NCBI RefSeq assembly: GCF_014138045.1
Contig: NZ_JACGXA010000003.1
Location: 310,001-374,000, forward strand
Origin: Nocardioides ginsengisegetis
GTDB lineage: Bacteria > Actinomycetota > Actinomycetes > Propionibacteriales > Nocardioidaceae
DNA: 64,000 nucleotides
Direction of reading: 5' to 3'
Part shown: in pieces, positions 1 to 7,942 of the stretch
Position numbering within the stretch: the first letter of the stretch is position 1
Layout: each line of letters opens with the position of its first letter
Position numbers and translations under genes: made by a program
The notes under the pieces: generated by a model
Told to the model about the DNA's origin: nothing
What the model saw: only the letters and a program-made list of their open reading frames with translations
Database searches by the model: none

Positions 1-257
1 CCGGCGTCGAGGTGCTGCACCACGACATCCGCACCGCCCCGCGCGTGCTGACCGCCGAGGCCCTCGCCGAGAGCGGCGGCCCGGCCCCGGCCCGCTCCTC
101 CGCGCCGTCCGGCGGGGCCCGCAAGCCCTACCGCGGCCAGGGTGGCGGCCCGTCCCGCGGCGGCCAGTCCCAGGGCGGCCCGCGCCGTGGCGGTCAGGGC
201 GGCGGCGACCGTCGTCAGGGCGGCCGCCCCGACGGCAACGCCCGCTGGGGTCGCTGA
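1..257 (+). CDS. C-terminal end of an RGG/GQ-rich protein (partial, possible DEAD-box helicase tail)
   Basis: The reading frame is open from the window edge and ends with TGA at 255-257, so only the last 84 or so residues are present. About 25 ordinary residues are followed by a low-complexity basic tail rich in Gly, Arg and Gln (repeated RGG, GGQ and GGDRR elements). Tails like this are typical of RNA-binding proteins, especially actinobacterial DEAD-box RNA helicases, where they add non-specific RNA affinity. No helicase motif lies inside the window, so the family is an inference from the tail alone; another RNA-binding protein is equally possible. It converges on the LysE gene, whose stop is 12 bases away. 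Confidence 0.4.
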   Translation, partial: GVEVLHHDIRTAPRVLTAEALAESGGPAPARSSAPSGGARKPYRGQGGGPSRGGQSQGGPRRGGQGGGDRRQGGRPDGNARWGR

Positions 258-269
258 CCCGAGCAGCAC

Positions 270-872
270 TCAGCCGAGCGCGAGCCCGGCCGCGATGGCG
301 AGCATGGTGAGTCCGATCAGGACGTCGAGCACCTGCCACGCCCGCGGCCGGGCCAGCACCCGGCTCGCGAGCCGGGCCCCGTGGCCCAGGCCCGCGAACC
401 ACGCCGTGCTGGCCACGCACGCGCCGACCGCGAACCACCACCTGCCGGAGTGGCCGTGCTGGTTCGCGATCGACCCGAGCAGCAGCACGGTGTCGAGGTA
501 GACGTGCGGGTTCAGCCAGGTGAGCGCCACCGCGCGCCCGAGCGCACCCCGGCGGGTCAGGCCGTTGCCGCCCGCCGCTGCCAGCGCCCCGGGCCGTAGT
601 GCCCGGCGCAGCGACGAGACGCCGTACCACCCGAGGAACGCGACGCCCAGCCAGCGCACGACCTCCAGCGCCCAGGGCGCGGCCTCCACGACCGTCCCGA
701 TCCCGGCGACGCCGGCGACGATCAGGACGACGTCGGAGAGCGTGCACACGAGCACGACGATCCCGACGTGCGAGCGCGCCAGGCCCTGCCGCAGCACGAA
801 CGCGTTCTGCGCGCCGATCGCAACGATCAGGGAGAGGCCGGTGGCCAGGCCGGCCGCGGCGGAGTCGAGCAC
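270..872 (-). CDS. LysE/ArgO family amino acid exporter
   Basis: A 200-residue inner-membrane protein of the LysE/ArgO family, which exports basic amino acids (lysine, arginine) using the proton gradient. The family signature GAQNAFVLRQGL is at about residues 20-31, and the second conserved block LTWLNPHVYLDTVLLLGS is at about 117-134; five to six hydrophobic segments cover the chain, as expected. The GTG start at 870-872 has a TAGCGT -10 box exactly six bases upstream (879-884 on the plus strand), which suggests a leaderless mRNA. The usual divergent LysR-type activator (LysG/ArgP) is not next to it here. The family is clear; the substrate is inferred. Confidence 0.9.
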   Translation of the reverse strand: MLDSAAAGLATGLSLIVAIGAQNAFVLRQGLARSHVGIVVLVCTLSDVVLIVAGVAGIGTVVEAAPWALEVVRWLGVAFLGWYGVSSLRRALRPGALAAAGGNGLTRRGALGRAVALTWLNPHVYLDTVLLLGSIANQHGHSGRWWFAVGACVASTAWFAGLGHGARLASRVLARPRAWQVLDVLIGLTMLAIAAGLALG

Positions 873-878
873 GGGAGC

Positions 879-884
879 ACGCTA
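879..884 (-). promoter_or_regulatory. -10 box of a leaderless promoter for the LysE gene
   Basis: TAGCGT on the minus strand ends six bases before the GTG start. The same TAGNNT-N6-start layout occurs at eight other genes in this window. Confidence 0.5.
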
Positions 885-902
885 GTCCCGCGTCGAAATG
901 CG

Positions 903-938
903 GAACGCCCCGCCCGCAGCATGCGGACGGGGCGGTTC
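903..938 (-). terminator. Hairpin terminator after the DUF6458 gene
   Basis: An imperfect hairpin begins ten bases beyond the stop at 948. The arms are 903-917 and 923-938, with one bulged G (934) and one mismatch, around a five-base loop. There is no U tract, as is common in actinobacteria. Confidence 0.5.
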
Positions 939-947
939 GGGGATCGC

Positions 948-1163
948 TCACACCTCGGTGCGGCGCTCCTCCACGTGGGTGGTGCGCGAGCGCTGCTGGT
1001 TGATCACGAGCGTCAGCACGAGGGCCAGGACGCCGCAGACGACGCAGATCCAGCCGACCGTGTCCGTGGCGACGTTGGCGTCGACCGCGTCCGGGAGGTC
1101 GACCGAGCCGGTGACCAGGATGAGTCCGAGGACGAGGAGGACGATGCCTGCTCCGATACCCAT
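948..1163 (-). CDS. DUF6458 family small membrane protein
   Basis: A 71-residue protein with two hydrophobic segments (about residues 3-17 and 36-55) separated by a short acidic link. The opening MGIGAGIVLLVLGLIL and the central DTVGWICVVCGV fit the actinobacterial DUF6458 family of small membrane proteins of unknown function. About 70 bases upstream is a sequence with the layout of a sigma-B/sigma-F-type promoter (GTTT, 16 bases, GGGTAT), so it may be stress-induced. A second small membrane protein at 41021-41164 has the same promoter type. A hairpin terminator follows it. The function is unknown. Confidence 0.75.
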   Translation of the reverse strand: MGIGAGIVLLVLGLILVTGSVDLPDAVDANVATDTVGWICVVCGVLALVLTLVINQQRSRTTHVEERRTEV

Positions 1164-1233
1164 GGGTGCTCCTTCGGTTGCGAATAGGGGGCGGTACGGC
1201 GACGGGGGAGGCGCCGCACCGCCTGTCGAAGGG

Positions 1234-1259
1234 ATACCCGGTGGGGACCCGGGGAAAAC
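1234..1259 (-). promoter_or_regulatory. Sigma-B/sigma-F-type promoter for the DUF6458 gene
   Basis: On the minus strand GTTT (1256-1259) is separated by 16 bases from GGGTAT (1234-1239). This fits the known sigma-F consensus of mycobacteria (GTTT-N15-17-GGGTAT) and the Streptomyces sigma-B consensus (GNNT-N14-16-GGGTAY). It is read from sequence only. Confidence 0.6.
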
Positions 1260-1265
1260 GTGACA

Positions 1266-1296
1266 GGAGCCACCCCGGTCGGACCGGCGTGGCTCC
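1266..1296 (-). terminator. Hairpin terminator after fadE5
   Basis: Eight-base perfect arms GGAGCCAC (1266-1273) and GTGGCTCC (1289-1296) enclose a nested CCGG/CCGG stem. It sits 28 bases beyond the fadE5 stop at 1324. Confidence 0.6.
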
Positions 1297-1323
1297 CGTC
1301 GTCGTGGGATCAGCGAGCAGACG

Positions 1324-3198
1324 TCAGAACGCGTCCTCGTCGAGGTCCATCAGCGAGAGGTCGGTCGCCTCGGCGATGGCCAGCTCGGCGGTGATCTTCG
1401 GCAGGTTGTGCGCGGCGAAGAACTGCGCGGCCGCGACCTTGCCCTCGTAGAAGGCCTTGTCCTTGCCCGGCTCCCCGCCCAGCTTCTCGAGCGCGACCTC
1501 GGCCTGGCGCAGCAGCAGCCAGCCGCAGACGACGTCGCCGAGCACCATCAGCAGGCGGCTGGTGTTCAGGCCCACCTTGTAGATGTTGCGCAGGTCGCCG
1601 CCCTCGGCCGACGCGTCGGCCGACATCAGGTCGTTGATCATGTGGCCGACCAGCGCGTTGGCGTCCTCGAGCGCCTTGGCGAGCAGACCGCGCTCGACCT
1701 TGAGGCGACCGTTGCCGGCCTCGCTGGCGATGAAGGACTCGATCTCCTTCGCGATGTGGCCCAGCGCCTTGCCCTGGTCCTTGACGATCTTGCGGAAGAA
1801 GAAGTCCTGGCCCTGGATCGCGGTCGTGCCCTCGTAGAGGGTGTCGATCTTGGCGTCGCGGACGTACTGCTCGAGGGGGTACTCCTGCAGGAAGCCGGAG
1901 CCGCCGAAGGTCTGCAGCGACTCGGTGCCGAGCAGCACCCACGACCGCTCCGAGCCGTAGCCCTTGACGATCGGGAGCAGCAGGTCGTTGACCGCGTTGG
2001 CGAGCTCGTCGACCTCGCCGGCGTGCTCGGCCAGCATGACCTTGTCCTGCCACGACGCGGTGTAGAGCACCAGGGCGCGCATGGCCTCGGCGAACGACTT
2101 CTGCGTCATCAGGGAGCGACGCACGTCGGGGTGGTGCGTGATCGTGACGCGCGGCGCAGTCTTGTCGGCGGACTGCGCCAGGTCGGCACCCTGCTGGCGG
2201 GTCTTGGCGAACTCCAGCGCGTTGAGGTAGCCGGTCGAGAGGGTCGCGATGGCCTTGGTGCCGACCATCATGCGGGCGTTCTCGATGACCTGGAACATCT
2301 GCGCGATGCCGTTGTGCACCTCGCCCAGCAGCCAGCCCTTGGCCGGCTCGCCGCCGCCGACGGCGGAGTCGCCGAAGGTGACCTCGCACGTGTTGGACAC
2401 CTTGATGCCCATCTTGTGCTCGACGTTGGTGACGTAGACGCCGTTGCGCTCGCCGGTCAGCTCGCCGGTCTCGTGGTCGAAGTGGATCTTCGGCACGAGG
2501 AACAGGCTCAGGCCCTTGGTGCCGGGGCCGCCCACGCCCTCGACGCCCACGGGGCGCGCGAGGACGAGGTGCATGATGTTCTCGCTCATGTCGTGCTCAC
2601 CCGAGGTGATGAAGCGCTTGACGCCCTCGATGTTCCACGAGCCGTCGTCGTTGGGGGTGGCCTTGGTGCGGCCGGCGCCCACGTCGGAGCCGGCGTCGGG
2701 CTCGGTCAGCACCATCGTGGCGCCCCACTGGCGGTCCACCATGTGCTGGGCGATGAGCTTGTCGCGCTCGTTGCCGTTGCGGTAGACGACGTTGGCGAAC
2801 GCGGGGCCCGCGGCGTACATCCAGATGGGGGCGTTGGAGCCCAGCACGAGCTCGCCCATGGCCCAGACGAGCGAGGAGGGGGCCGCCTGGCCGCCGATCT
2901 CCTCGAAGACCTGAAGGCGCCACCACTCGGCGTCCATCCAGGCCTTGTAGGACTTCTTGAACGAGTCACCGATGGGAGCGGTGTTGGTCTGCGGGTCGAA
3001 GACCGGCGGGTTGCGGTCGCTGTCCTCGTAGGACTCCGCCAGGTCCTCGCGGGCGAGGCGGTCGACCTCGCTGAGGATCGATCGCGCGGTGTCGCTGTCG
3101 ACCTCGGCGAACGGACCCGTGCCCAGGACCTCGTCCCGACCGAGCACCTCGAAGAGGTTGAACTCGATGTCGCGCAGGTTGCTCTTGTAGTGGCTCAC
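1324..3198 (-). CDS. fadE5: Acyl-CoA dehydrogenase FadE5
   Basis: A 624-residue flavin-dependent acyl-CoA dehydrogenase that makes trans-2-enoyl-CoA in the first step of beta-oxidation. It follows mycobacterial FadE5 closely from the opening [10 protein letters not shown] through NPPVFDP, the flavin/substrate segment [13 protein letters not shown] and VKRFITSGE, the region [10 protein letters not shown], and [20 protein letters not shown] to the terminal LMDLDEDAF. This is the long FadE class with an extra C-terminal helical domain, not the usual 380-residue type. The GTG start has an AAGGTGG ribosome site five bases upstream. A good promoter and a palindrome containing ACCGGT lie upstream (3238-3290), so repression by a TetR-type fatty-acid regulator is plausible. 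No partner beta-oxidation gene is adjacent. Confidence 0.93.
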   Translation of the reverse strand: MSHYKSNLRDIEFNLFEVLGRDEVLGTGPFAEVDSDTARSILSEVDRLAREDLAESYEDSDRNPPVFDPQTNTAPIGDSFKKSYKAWMDAEWWRLQVFEEIGGQAAPSSLVWAMGELVLGSNAPIWMYAAGPAFANVVYRNGNERDKLIAQHMVDRQWGATMVLTEPDAGSDVGAGRTKATPNDDGSWNIEGVKRFITSGEHDMSENIMHLVLARPVGVEGVGGPGTKGLSLFLVPKIHFDHETGELTGERNGVYVTNVEHKMGIKVSNTCEVTFGDSAVGGGEPAKGWLLGEVHNGIAQMFQVIENARMMVGTKAIATLSTGYLNALEFAKTRQQGADLAQSADKTAPRVTITHHPDVRRSLMTQKSFAEAMRALVLYTASWQDKVMLAEHAGEVDELANAVNDLLLPIVKGYGSERSWVLLGTESLQTFGGSGFLQEYPLEQYVRDAKIDTLYEGTTAIQGQDFFFRKIVKDQGKALGHIAKEIESFIASEAGNGRLKVERGLLAKALEDANALVGHMINDLMSADASAEGGDLRNIYKVGLNTSRLLMVLGDVVCGWLLLRQAEVALEKLGGEPGKDKAFYEGKVAAAQFFAAHNLPKITAELAIAEATDLSLMDLDEDAF

Positions 3199-3240
3199 TG
3201 ATCCACCTTTTCCGTGGGGGGGACGCGGTCAAACTCGGTG

Positions 3241-3289
3241 TACTACTGACCGGTAACAAAATAGTAGGAGGGCATCCCGGGCCGTGCAA
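3241..3289 (-). promoter_or_regulatory. fadE5 promoter with palindromic operator
   Basis: On the minus strand TTGCAC (3284-3289) and TACTAT (3261-3266) are 17 bases apart, an ideal housekeeping promoter. Just downstream, at the predicted start site, is TTACCGGTCA (3247-3256), centred on the palindrome ACCGGT and nested between TACTA (3241-3245) and TAGTA (3262-3266). A site there would block transcription when bound. The regulator is not identified. Confidence 0.6.
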
Positions 3290-3349
3290 GGCGCGGTGAC
3301 GTGGATTACCCGGCATTTGCCCGATCGTGACCTCGGACCCACTACGCCC

Positions 3350-3399
3350 TTGTGGGCCTGGGGATTGCGTCCTAAAATGTCTAGTAAGTCAGTCACATT
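3350..3399 (+). promoter_or_regulatory. tauE promoter with inverted repeat
   Basis: TTGTGG (3350-3355) and TAAAAT (3373-3378) are 17 bases apart. An inverted repeat AATGT (3376-3380) / ACATT (3395-3399) covers the -10 box and the predicted start site, the place expected for a repressor such as the neighbouring Rrf2 protein. Confidence 0.5.
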
Positions 3400-3419
3400 A
3401 AGGATTGAGGTGAGGCGGC

Positions 3420-4328
3420 ATGCGCAAGCTGCTGGTCCTCGCGCTCGTCGGCCTGCTTGCGCAGCTGGTCGACGGCTCCCTCGGCATGGGGTACGGCGTC
3501 ACCTCCTCGACGCTGCTCCTTGCCGGGGGGCTCGGTCCGGCCGCCGCCTCCGCGGCCGTGCACCTCTCCGAGATCGGGACGTCCCTGGTCTCCGGCGCCT
3601 CCCACCACGCCTTCGGCAACGTCGACTGGCGCACGGTCGGGATCCTCGCCCTGCCCGGCTTCGTCGGCGCCTTCCTCGGTGCGACGCTGCTGGTGCGCCT
3701 CGACGCTGCGGCCGCCGTGCCGGTGGTGGCGGCGCTCCTCCTCGCGCTGGGCGCCTACGTGACCTGGCGCTTCCTGGCCGCGCCCCGGCGCCTGCGGTTC
3801 AACCCGCGGCCCGAGGCCTGGTTCCTGGCCCCGATGGGGCTGTTCGCCGGTGCCCTCGACGCGATCGGCGGTGGCGGCTGGGGGCCGGTCGGCACCACCT
3901 CCCTGCTCTCCTCGGGACGGCTCGAGCCCCGCAAGGTGGTCGGCTCGGTCGACACCGCGGAGTTCGTCGTCTCGATCGGGGGGTCGCTCGGCTTCCTGCT
4001 CGGGCTGGGCAGTGCCGGTGTCAGCTGGGCATTCGCGGGCGCGCTGCTCGTCGGTGGCGTGGTGGCGGCTCCGCTGGCGGCGCTCGTCGTACGCCACCTC
4101 CGCCCGCGCATCCTCGGTGTCGCCGCCGGCGGGGTCATCGTGCTGACCAACCTCAAGACCCTCGCCGACTCCCTCGGCGCCTCGGGGATCACCGTGGCGT
4201 TGCTGGCGTCGGTCGTCTTCACGCTGTGGGTGCTGTGGATCGCCTGGGCCGTCAAGCTTGAGCAGGCCGTCGACGCCGACGCCACCCGCTACCTCCCGCG
4301 TGGGACTCCGGTCGTGAGCCGGCACTGA
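3420..4328 (+). CDS. TauE/SafE family sulfite/anion exporter
   Basis: A 302-residue membrane protein of the TauE/SafE (DUF81) family, whose members export sulfite, sulfoacetate or related organic anions. It has two homologous halves: GLLAQLVDGSLGMGYGVTSS at about 11-30 and GLFAGALDAIGGGGWGPVGT at about 140-159, each the family's repeated glycine-rich signature, with about eight membrane segments. GAGGTGAGG (3408-3416) is a clear ribosome site for the ATG. An Rrf2 regulator follows 49 bases downstream on the same strand, suggesting sulfur-responsive control as with CymR-type regulators. Family assignment is firm; sulfite as substrate is an inference. Confidence 0.88.
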   Translation: MRKLLVLALVGLLAQLVDGSLGMGYGVTSSTLLLAGGLGPAAASAAVHLSEIGTSLVSGASHHAFGNVDWRTVGILALPGFVGAFLGATLLVRLDAAAAVPVVAALLLALGAYVTWRFLAAPRRLRFNPRPEAWFLAPMGLFAGALDAIGGGGWGPVGTTSLLSSGRLEPRKVVGSVDTAEFVVSIGGSLGFLLGLGSAGVSWAFAGALLVGGVVAAPLAALVVRHLRPRILGVAAGGVIVLTNLKTLADSLGASGITVALLASVVFTLWVLWIAWAVKLEQAVDADATRYLPRGTPVVSRH

Positions 4329-4335
4329 ACCGGCG

Positions 4336-4360
4336 TTGGTCGACTGCCTGAGTCGACAAA
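4336..4360 (+). promoter_or_regulatory. Palindrome upstream of the Rrf2 gene (likely autoregulatory operator)
   Basis: GTCGACT (4339-4345) and AGTCGAC (4351-4357) form a perfect 7-bp inverted repeat with a 5-bp spacer; with one mismatch the arms extend to ten bases. It lies 21 bases before the ATG. Rrf2 proteins commonly repress their own promoter through such sites. Confidence 0.5.
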
Positions 4361-4377
4361 TCTGACACACTGCTCCC

Positions 4378-4836
4378 ATGCGAGTTTCCGCCAAGTCCGA
4401 CTACGCCCTGCGTGCCCTGATCGAGATGGCGACGCGAGTGGACGGGCGGGCGGTCAGCGCCGAGGAGCTCGGCCGGCTCCAGGAGATCCCGCACGGCTTC
4501 CTCCAGGCGATCCTCGCTGACCTGCGCCGCGCCGGCATCGTGATGTCGCAGCGCGGTCAGTCGGGCGGCTGGCGCATGGGCCGGGGCCCCGAGACGGTGT
4601 CGGTCGCCGACGTGATCCGCGCCGTCGACGGCCCGCTGGTCTCCGTCTACGGCCTGCGCCCCGAGGCGGTCAGCTACAACGAGTCCGCCGAGGTGCTCCA
4701 GCACGTCTGGATCGCCGCGCGACGCTCGCTGCGCGACGTCTTCGAGCAGGTCTCGATCCAGCAGCTCGCCGACGGCAAGCTGCCCAAGGCGGTCACGTCG
4801 CGGACCGCCGACGAGGACGCCTGGCAGCCGCACTGA
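4378..4836 (+). CDS. Rrf2 family transcriptional regulator
   Basis: A 152-residue Rrf2-type regulator. The start MRVSAKSDYALRALIEMA and the recognition region GFLQAILADLRRAGIV, then the wing SQRGQSGGWRM, are the family's N-terminal winged helix. There is no cysteine anywhere in the protein, so it cannot hold an iron-sulfur cluster as IscR, NsrR or RirA do; it belongs with the cluster-free CymR-like members that respond to sulfur metabolites or partner proteins. It follows the TauE/SafE gene and has a palindrome in its own upstream region. No Shine-Dalgarno sequence is visible before the ATG, so the mRNA may be leaderless. Control of tauE is an inference from position. Confidence 0.88.
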   Translation: MRVSAKSDYALRALIEMATRVDGRAVSAEELGRLQEIPHGFLQAILADLRRAGIVMSQRGQSGGWRMGRGPETVSVADVIRAVDGPLVSVYGLRPEAVSYNESAEVLQHVWIAARRSLRDVFEQVSIQQLADGKLPKAVTSRTADEDAWQPH

Positions 4837-4857
4837 CGGCTCCCCGTCGCGGCGGGG

Positions 4858-5985
4858 TCACTCCGCGAGCGGCCCGAGGGTCGCGTCGGCGAGCCGGCGC
4901 TTGAGCTTGCGCTTCTTCTTCTCGAGCTTGGCGTTGCGCTCCTCGAGGTCCGCGGCGTGCTCGCGCAGCCGGGCCACCTCGACGAGCACGTCGGCCAGGG
5001 CGTCGGTCGTGCGGGCGAGCCGCTCCTCGACCGGGTGGTGGTCGGGGACCTGGGCGTCGTCGGCGGGGCGCTCGGGGAGCAGGTCCGAGGTCGCGCCGAG
5101 GACGTCGTACCCGCCGTCGGCGATCTGCTTGGTCCAGCGCTCGGCCACCTCGAGGAGGTCGTCGTAGAGGTCGGCCGGGACTGACGCCCGCACCGGCGTC
5201 ACGGCCTCGCGGGGCAGGAACTCGCTGACCATGGCCCGGTCGCGGGCGCCGAGCCGGCCGTCGATCGCGTCGTTGACCTCCCGCAGCACCGAGGTGCCGG
5301 CGCCGTCGAGGGTGATCGAGGGTCCGCTCGCGACGAGGGGCAGGGCGGCGGCGTCGAAGCCCGCGAGCTCGCCGACGGCCCGCCAGATGGCCGGGCGCGG
5401 GTCGGCGGTGTCGGCGGGGAGGGGTACGACGTGGACGTGGCGCGGGTCGCGGACTGCGGCACCCCAGCGCTCGAGGACCTCGTCGAGGGCCTGCGCCGCC
5501 CAGAACTGCTGGGCCTGCTCGTGCTCGCGGGTCGGGTCCATGATCCGGCGGCGGAACCGGCCGAAGCTGGCCGCGCTGCCGGTGTCGACCGTGTCGGCCC
5601 AGCCGGTCACGACCTGGGTCGCGGGGTCCTGGGCCGTCACGACGACGTGCACCTCGAGGCCCGCCAGGCCGTCGAGGAGGAGGGCGATCTGGGGAGTCGT
5701 GCAGGCCGCGAGGAGGTCGTGGCTGACCACGACGGCGCCCTTCTCCTTGAACGCCCGGCGGCAGATGCCCGCCCAGACGCCCTCGACGTCGCGGCGGCGG
5801 TAGCCCCACACCTTGTGGTCGCGGCGCATCTCGAGGGCGGCCCGGAACATCTCGTGGGTGGACCTGGAGGGGGTGCACACACCCTGCTCGCGGAGCTCGT
5901 CGGCGTGGTGGGCCAGCTCGGCGCCCAGGAAGGCGCCGCCGGTGCCGGGGAGACCGATGTGGACGAAGGCCTTGCGTCGTGCCAT
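4858..5985 (-). CDS. Sulfotransferase-like protein with lysine-rich C-terminal helix
   Basis: A 375-residue protein starting MARRKAFVHIGLPGTGG. The opening matches the PAPS-binding P-loop of sulfotransferases (usual form HIGLPKTGTT), but here the KTGTT part reads GTGGA, losing the lysine normally needed to bind the sulfate donor. The middle is poorly conserved; the last 50 residues are a charged coiled coil ending in a basic run (LEKKKRKLKRR). The longer upstream extension to 6126 would overlap the next gene's promoter, so ATG 5983-5985 is chosen. It may be an inactive relative or a glycan-binding protein. It converges with the Rrf2 gene. Moderate confidence in the fold, low in activity. Confidence 0.6.
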   Translation of the reverse strand: MARRKAFVHIGLPGTGGAFLGAELAHHADELREQGVCTPSRSTHEMFRAALEMRRDHKVWGYRRRDVEGVWAGICRRAFKEKGAVVVSHDLLAACTTPQIALLLDGLAGLEVHVVVTAQDPATQVVTGWADTVDTGSAASFGRFRRRIMDPTREHEQAQQFWAAQALDEVLERWGAAVRDPRHVHVVPLPADTADPRPAIWRAVGELAGFDAAALPLVASGPSITLDGAGTSVLREVNDAIDGRLGARDRAMVSEFLPREAVTPVRASVPADLYDDLLEVAERWTKQIADGGYDVLGATSDLLPERPADDAQVPDHHPVEERLARTTDALADVLVEVARLREHAADLEERNAKLEKKKRKLKRRLADATLGPLAE

Positions 5986-6066
5986 GGCACGAGCGTGACA
6001 CCCGCAGGCGTGCGCCGGGTGAACGCCGCGTGACCGCTCGTGGGCTCCCGGGGTGAGCCCCGCCAC

Positions 6067-6080
6067 TAGAACGTGTTCCA
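6067..6080 (+). promoter_or_regulatory. KstR-type operator upstream of the NTF2-like gene
   Basis: The 14 bases fit the published KstR motif TNNAACNNGTTNNA exactly (core AACGTGTT, 6070-6077). The site lies 24-37 bases before the ATG, and a TACGAT -10 box (6091-6096) follows, so a bound TetR-type repressor would cover the -35 region. Confidence 0.55.
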
Positions 6081-6103
6081 GTTTGCGGCGTACGATGCCG
6101 CCC

Positions 6104-6550
6104 ATGACGACGTCCGACGCCATCACCTGGAACGCCCCCGACGGCGACCACCCCGCCCGGCGCGCCTCGCAGCGCTCCTACGCCGCGGTCGCCCGGGGAG
6201 ACCTGGCCGCGTGGCTGACGGTCTATGCCGAGGACGCGGTGCTCGAGGACCCGGTCGGCCCGTCGATGTTCGACCCGGAGGGCAAGGGCCACCACGGGCA
6301 CGAGGGGATCACGGCGTTCTGGAACGCCGCCATCGCCCCGGTCGGGACCTTCCACTTCACGATCCACGACTCCCACGCCAACGGCGACACCTGCGCCAAC
6401 GTCGGCACCATCACCACGACCTTCCCCGACGGCGGCCGCGTGGACACCGACCTGGTCATGGTCTACACCGTCCACGACGACGGCCGGGTCGCCTCGATGC
6501 GGGCGTTCTGGGAGCCCGAGCGCGCGATGGCGACCTACCGGAAGGAGTAG
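6104..6550 (+). CDS. NTF2-like (SnoaL/ketosteroid-isomerase fold) protein
   Basis: A 148-residue single-domain protein of the NTF2-like superfamily: an N-terminal helix pair (RRASQRSYAAVARGDLAAWL), then the typical YAEDAVLEDPVG strand, HEGITAFWNAAIAP, and a C-terminal sheet ending VMVYTVHDDGRVASMRAFWE. Relatives include steroid isomerases, polyketide cyclases and binding proteins. The ATG at 6104 is preferred over the GTG at 6053 because a KstR-type box and a TACGAT -10 element lie between them; the mRNA would then be leaderless. In actinobacteria KstR controls sterol catabolism, so a steroid or isoprenoid substrate is a reasonable guess. The catalytic residues were not checked. Confidence 0.8.
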   Translation: MTTSDAITWNAPDGDHPARRASQRSYAAVARGDLAAWLTVYAEDAVLEDPVGPSMFDPEGKGHHGHEGITAFWNAAIAPVGTFHFTIHDSHANGDTCANVGTITTTFPDGGRVDTDLVMVYTVHDDGRVASMRAFWEPERAMATYRKE

Positions 6551-6611
6551 TCGTGTGACACTCCAGTGGTGCAGAGCGTCGTAGGGGTGACGCCATCACA
6601 GGAGTGACAAG

Positions 6612-7133
6612 TTGAGTACAGGACATCTCGGGGAATTCGAGGAGTTCGCGCGAGCGCGGACCCCTCAGCTCCACCGCAGCGCGTGGCTGCTGTGTGGGGA
6701 CCGGCACCTGGCCGAGGACCTCGTGCAGGAGACGCTGGCGAAGGTCTACGTCCGGTGGCACCGCAAGCTCGGTGCGCGGATCGACAACCCCGCGGCGTAC
6801 GCCCAGACCACGCTCGTGCGGACCTTCCTGAGCGCGCGGCGACGCCGGAGCAGCGGTGAGCTGCCCTGGGCCGAGCTGCCCGAGCACGCGGGTCCTGACG
6901 AGTCCGCCGACAGCGACCTCCGGCTCGCCCTCCAGCGTGCGCTGGCCGGGTTGGCCCCGCTGGACCGTGCGGTGCTGGTGCTGCGCTACCTCGAGGACCT
7001 CAGTGTCGGCGAGGTCGCGGAGCGGCTCGGGGTCTCCCCGGGCGCGGTGCGCAACCGCAGCATGCGGGCGCTGGAGCGAGTCCGTCCTCTGCTCGACGAG
7101 TCACTCTCCGTCACCCGGAAGGACCCAGCATGA
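6612..7133 (+). CDS. SigE-family RNA polymerase sigma factor (ECF type)
   Basis: A 173-residue group 4 sigma factor. Sigma-2 spans about residues 12-75 (LHRSAWLLCGDRHLAEDLVQ, then the arginine-rich FLSARRRRSSGELPW), and sigma-4 about 100-160 (ALAGLAPLDRAVLVLRYLED, SVGEVAERLGVSPGAVRNRS). This pattern is the actinobacterial SigE-70 family. The start is TTG, supported by AGGAG seven bases upstream (6600-6604). The last bases ATGA overlap the start of a single-pass membrane protein at 7130, so the two are translationally coupled; that partner is a likely sensor or anti-sigma factor. Target promoters are unknown. Confidence 0.9.
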   Translation: MSTGHLGEFEEFARARTPQLHRSAWLLCGDRHLAEDLVQETLAKVYVRWHRKLGARIDNPAAYAQTTLVRTFLSARRRRSSGELPWAELPEHAGPDESADSDLRLALQRALAGLAPLDRAVLVLRYLEDLSVGEVAERLGVSPGAVRNRSMRALERVRPLLDESLSVTRKDPA

Positions 7134-7936
7134 CTGACCAGAATCCCCGAGACCTCTTCGACCGAGCGACGAACGGGCTGACGTCCGACGTCGACCGGCT
7201 CGTCTCCGGAGGCATCGCCCGAGGCCGGCGCGCGCAGCGCCGTCGACGGGCGGGTTCGATGCTCGCCGCGGTGGCCGTGTTCGGCGTCGTCGGCGCCGCG
7301 GCGAGCTTCATCCCCCACGCGACCGGCCGCGACGGCACACCGGTCGCCAGCGACCCGACCGTGAGCCCGTCGGCGTCGCCGACGGCCCCCAGCCCGACGA
7401 CGTCACCGACCGCATCGCCGACGGGGACGGCCAGCTCGTCGCCCGCGGACCCGACGGTGTCGGACCCGCCGCCGTTCGTCGCCGACCACGTCACCGTGAC
7501 GCCCGAGCAGGTGCCCGTCCTGGTCGAGGAGCAGCTCGGCCGGCAGGGAGCCGGCCCGATCCGGACCGGCCCGTCCTATGGCTCGGCCGGCAGTGCCGAC
7601 CGGCTCATCGCCCACTTCTCCTGGCAGGGCACGCTCGCGTCCGTGGTCATCGAGCGCTTCCCCGGCGACGGACAGGCGGCCTGCCAGCAGAGCGTCGGCC
7701 CGACCGGCGGCACGTGCAGCACCGACGAGGCCGGTCACCCGATGCTGCTCTGGGGGCCCACCCTCGGCGACGGCGTGGAGGCCCAGGGCGCGACGGTGTG
7801 GCGTGACGGGTTCGAGGTGGCAGCTCTGTCCTACAACGCGGCCGACGGGAAGAACTCCCCGCCGCTCTTCACCCACCCGCCGCTGACGATGGACGAGCTG
7901 ACGCTGCTCGCCACGGCCGACGCCTGGTTCAGCTGA
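7130..7936 (+). CDS. Single-pass membrane protein coupled to the sigma factor (possible anti-sigma/sensor)
   Basis: A 268-residue protein with a short cytoplasmic N-terminus, a basic stretch (RGRRAQRRRRAG, about 31-42), one membrane helix at about 43-65, a Ser/Thr/Pro linker of about 40 residues and an outer domain of about 150 residues with a cysteine pair (QAACQQSVG and GGTCSTDEA). Its start codon overlaps the sigma factor stop (ATGA), which implies co-regulation. Such pairs are often sigma/anti-sigma, yet no zinc-binding ZAS motif (HxxxCxxC) is present in the short cytoplasmic part, so an anti-sigma role is only inferred from position. The outer domain is not recognised. Confidence 0.65.
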   Translation: MTDQNPRDLFDRATNGLTSDVDRLVSGGIARGRRAQRRRRAGSMLAAVAVFGVVGAAASFIPHATGRDGTPVASDPTVSPSASPTAPSPTTSPTASPTGTASSSPADPTVSDPPPFVADHVTVTPEQVPVLVEEQLGRQGAGPIRTGPSYGSAGSADRLIAHFSWQGTLASVVIERFPGDGQAACQQSVGPTGGTCSTDEAGHPMLLWGPTLGDGVEAQGATVWRDGFEVAALSYNAADGKNSPPLFTHPPLTMDELTLLATADAWFS

Positions 7937-7942
7937 GGGCTC

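Noticed and set aside
1408..3201. Long plus-strand ORF antisense to fadE5
   Set aside because: GC-rich shadow frame; the minus-strand protein matches FadE5 throughout.
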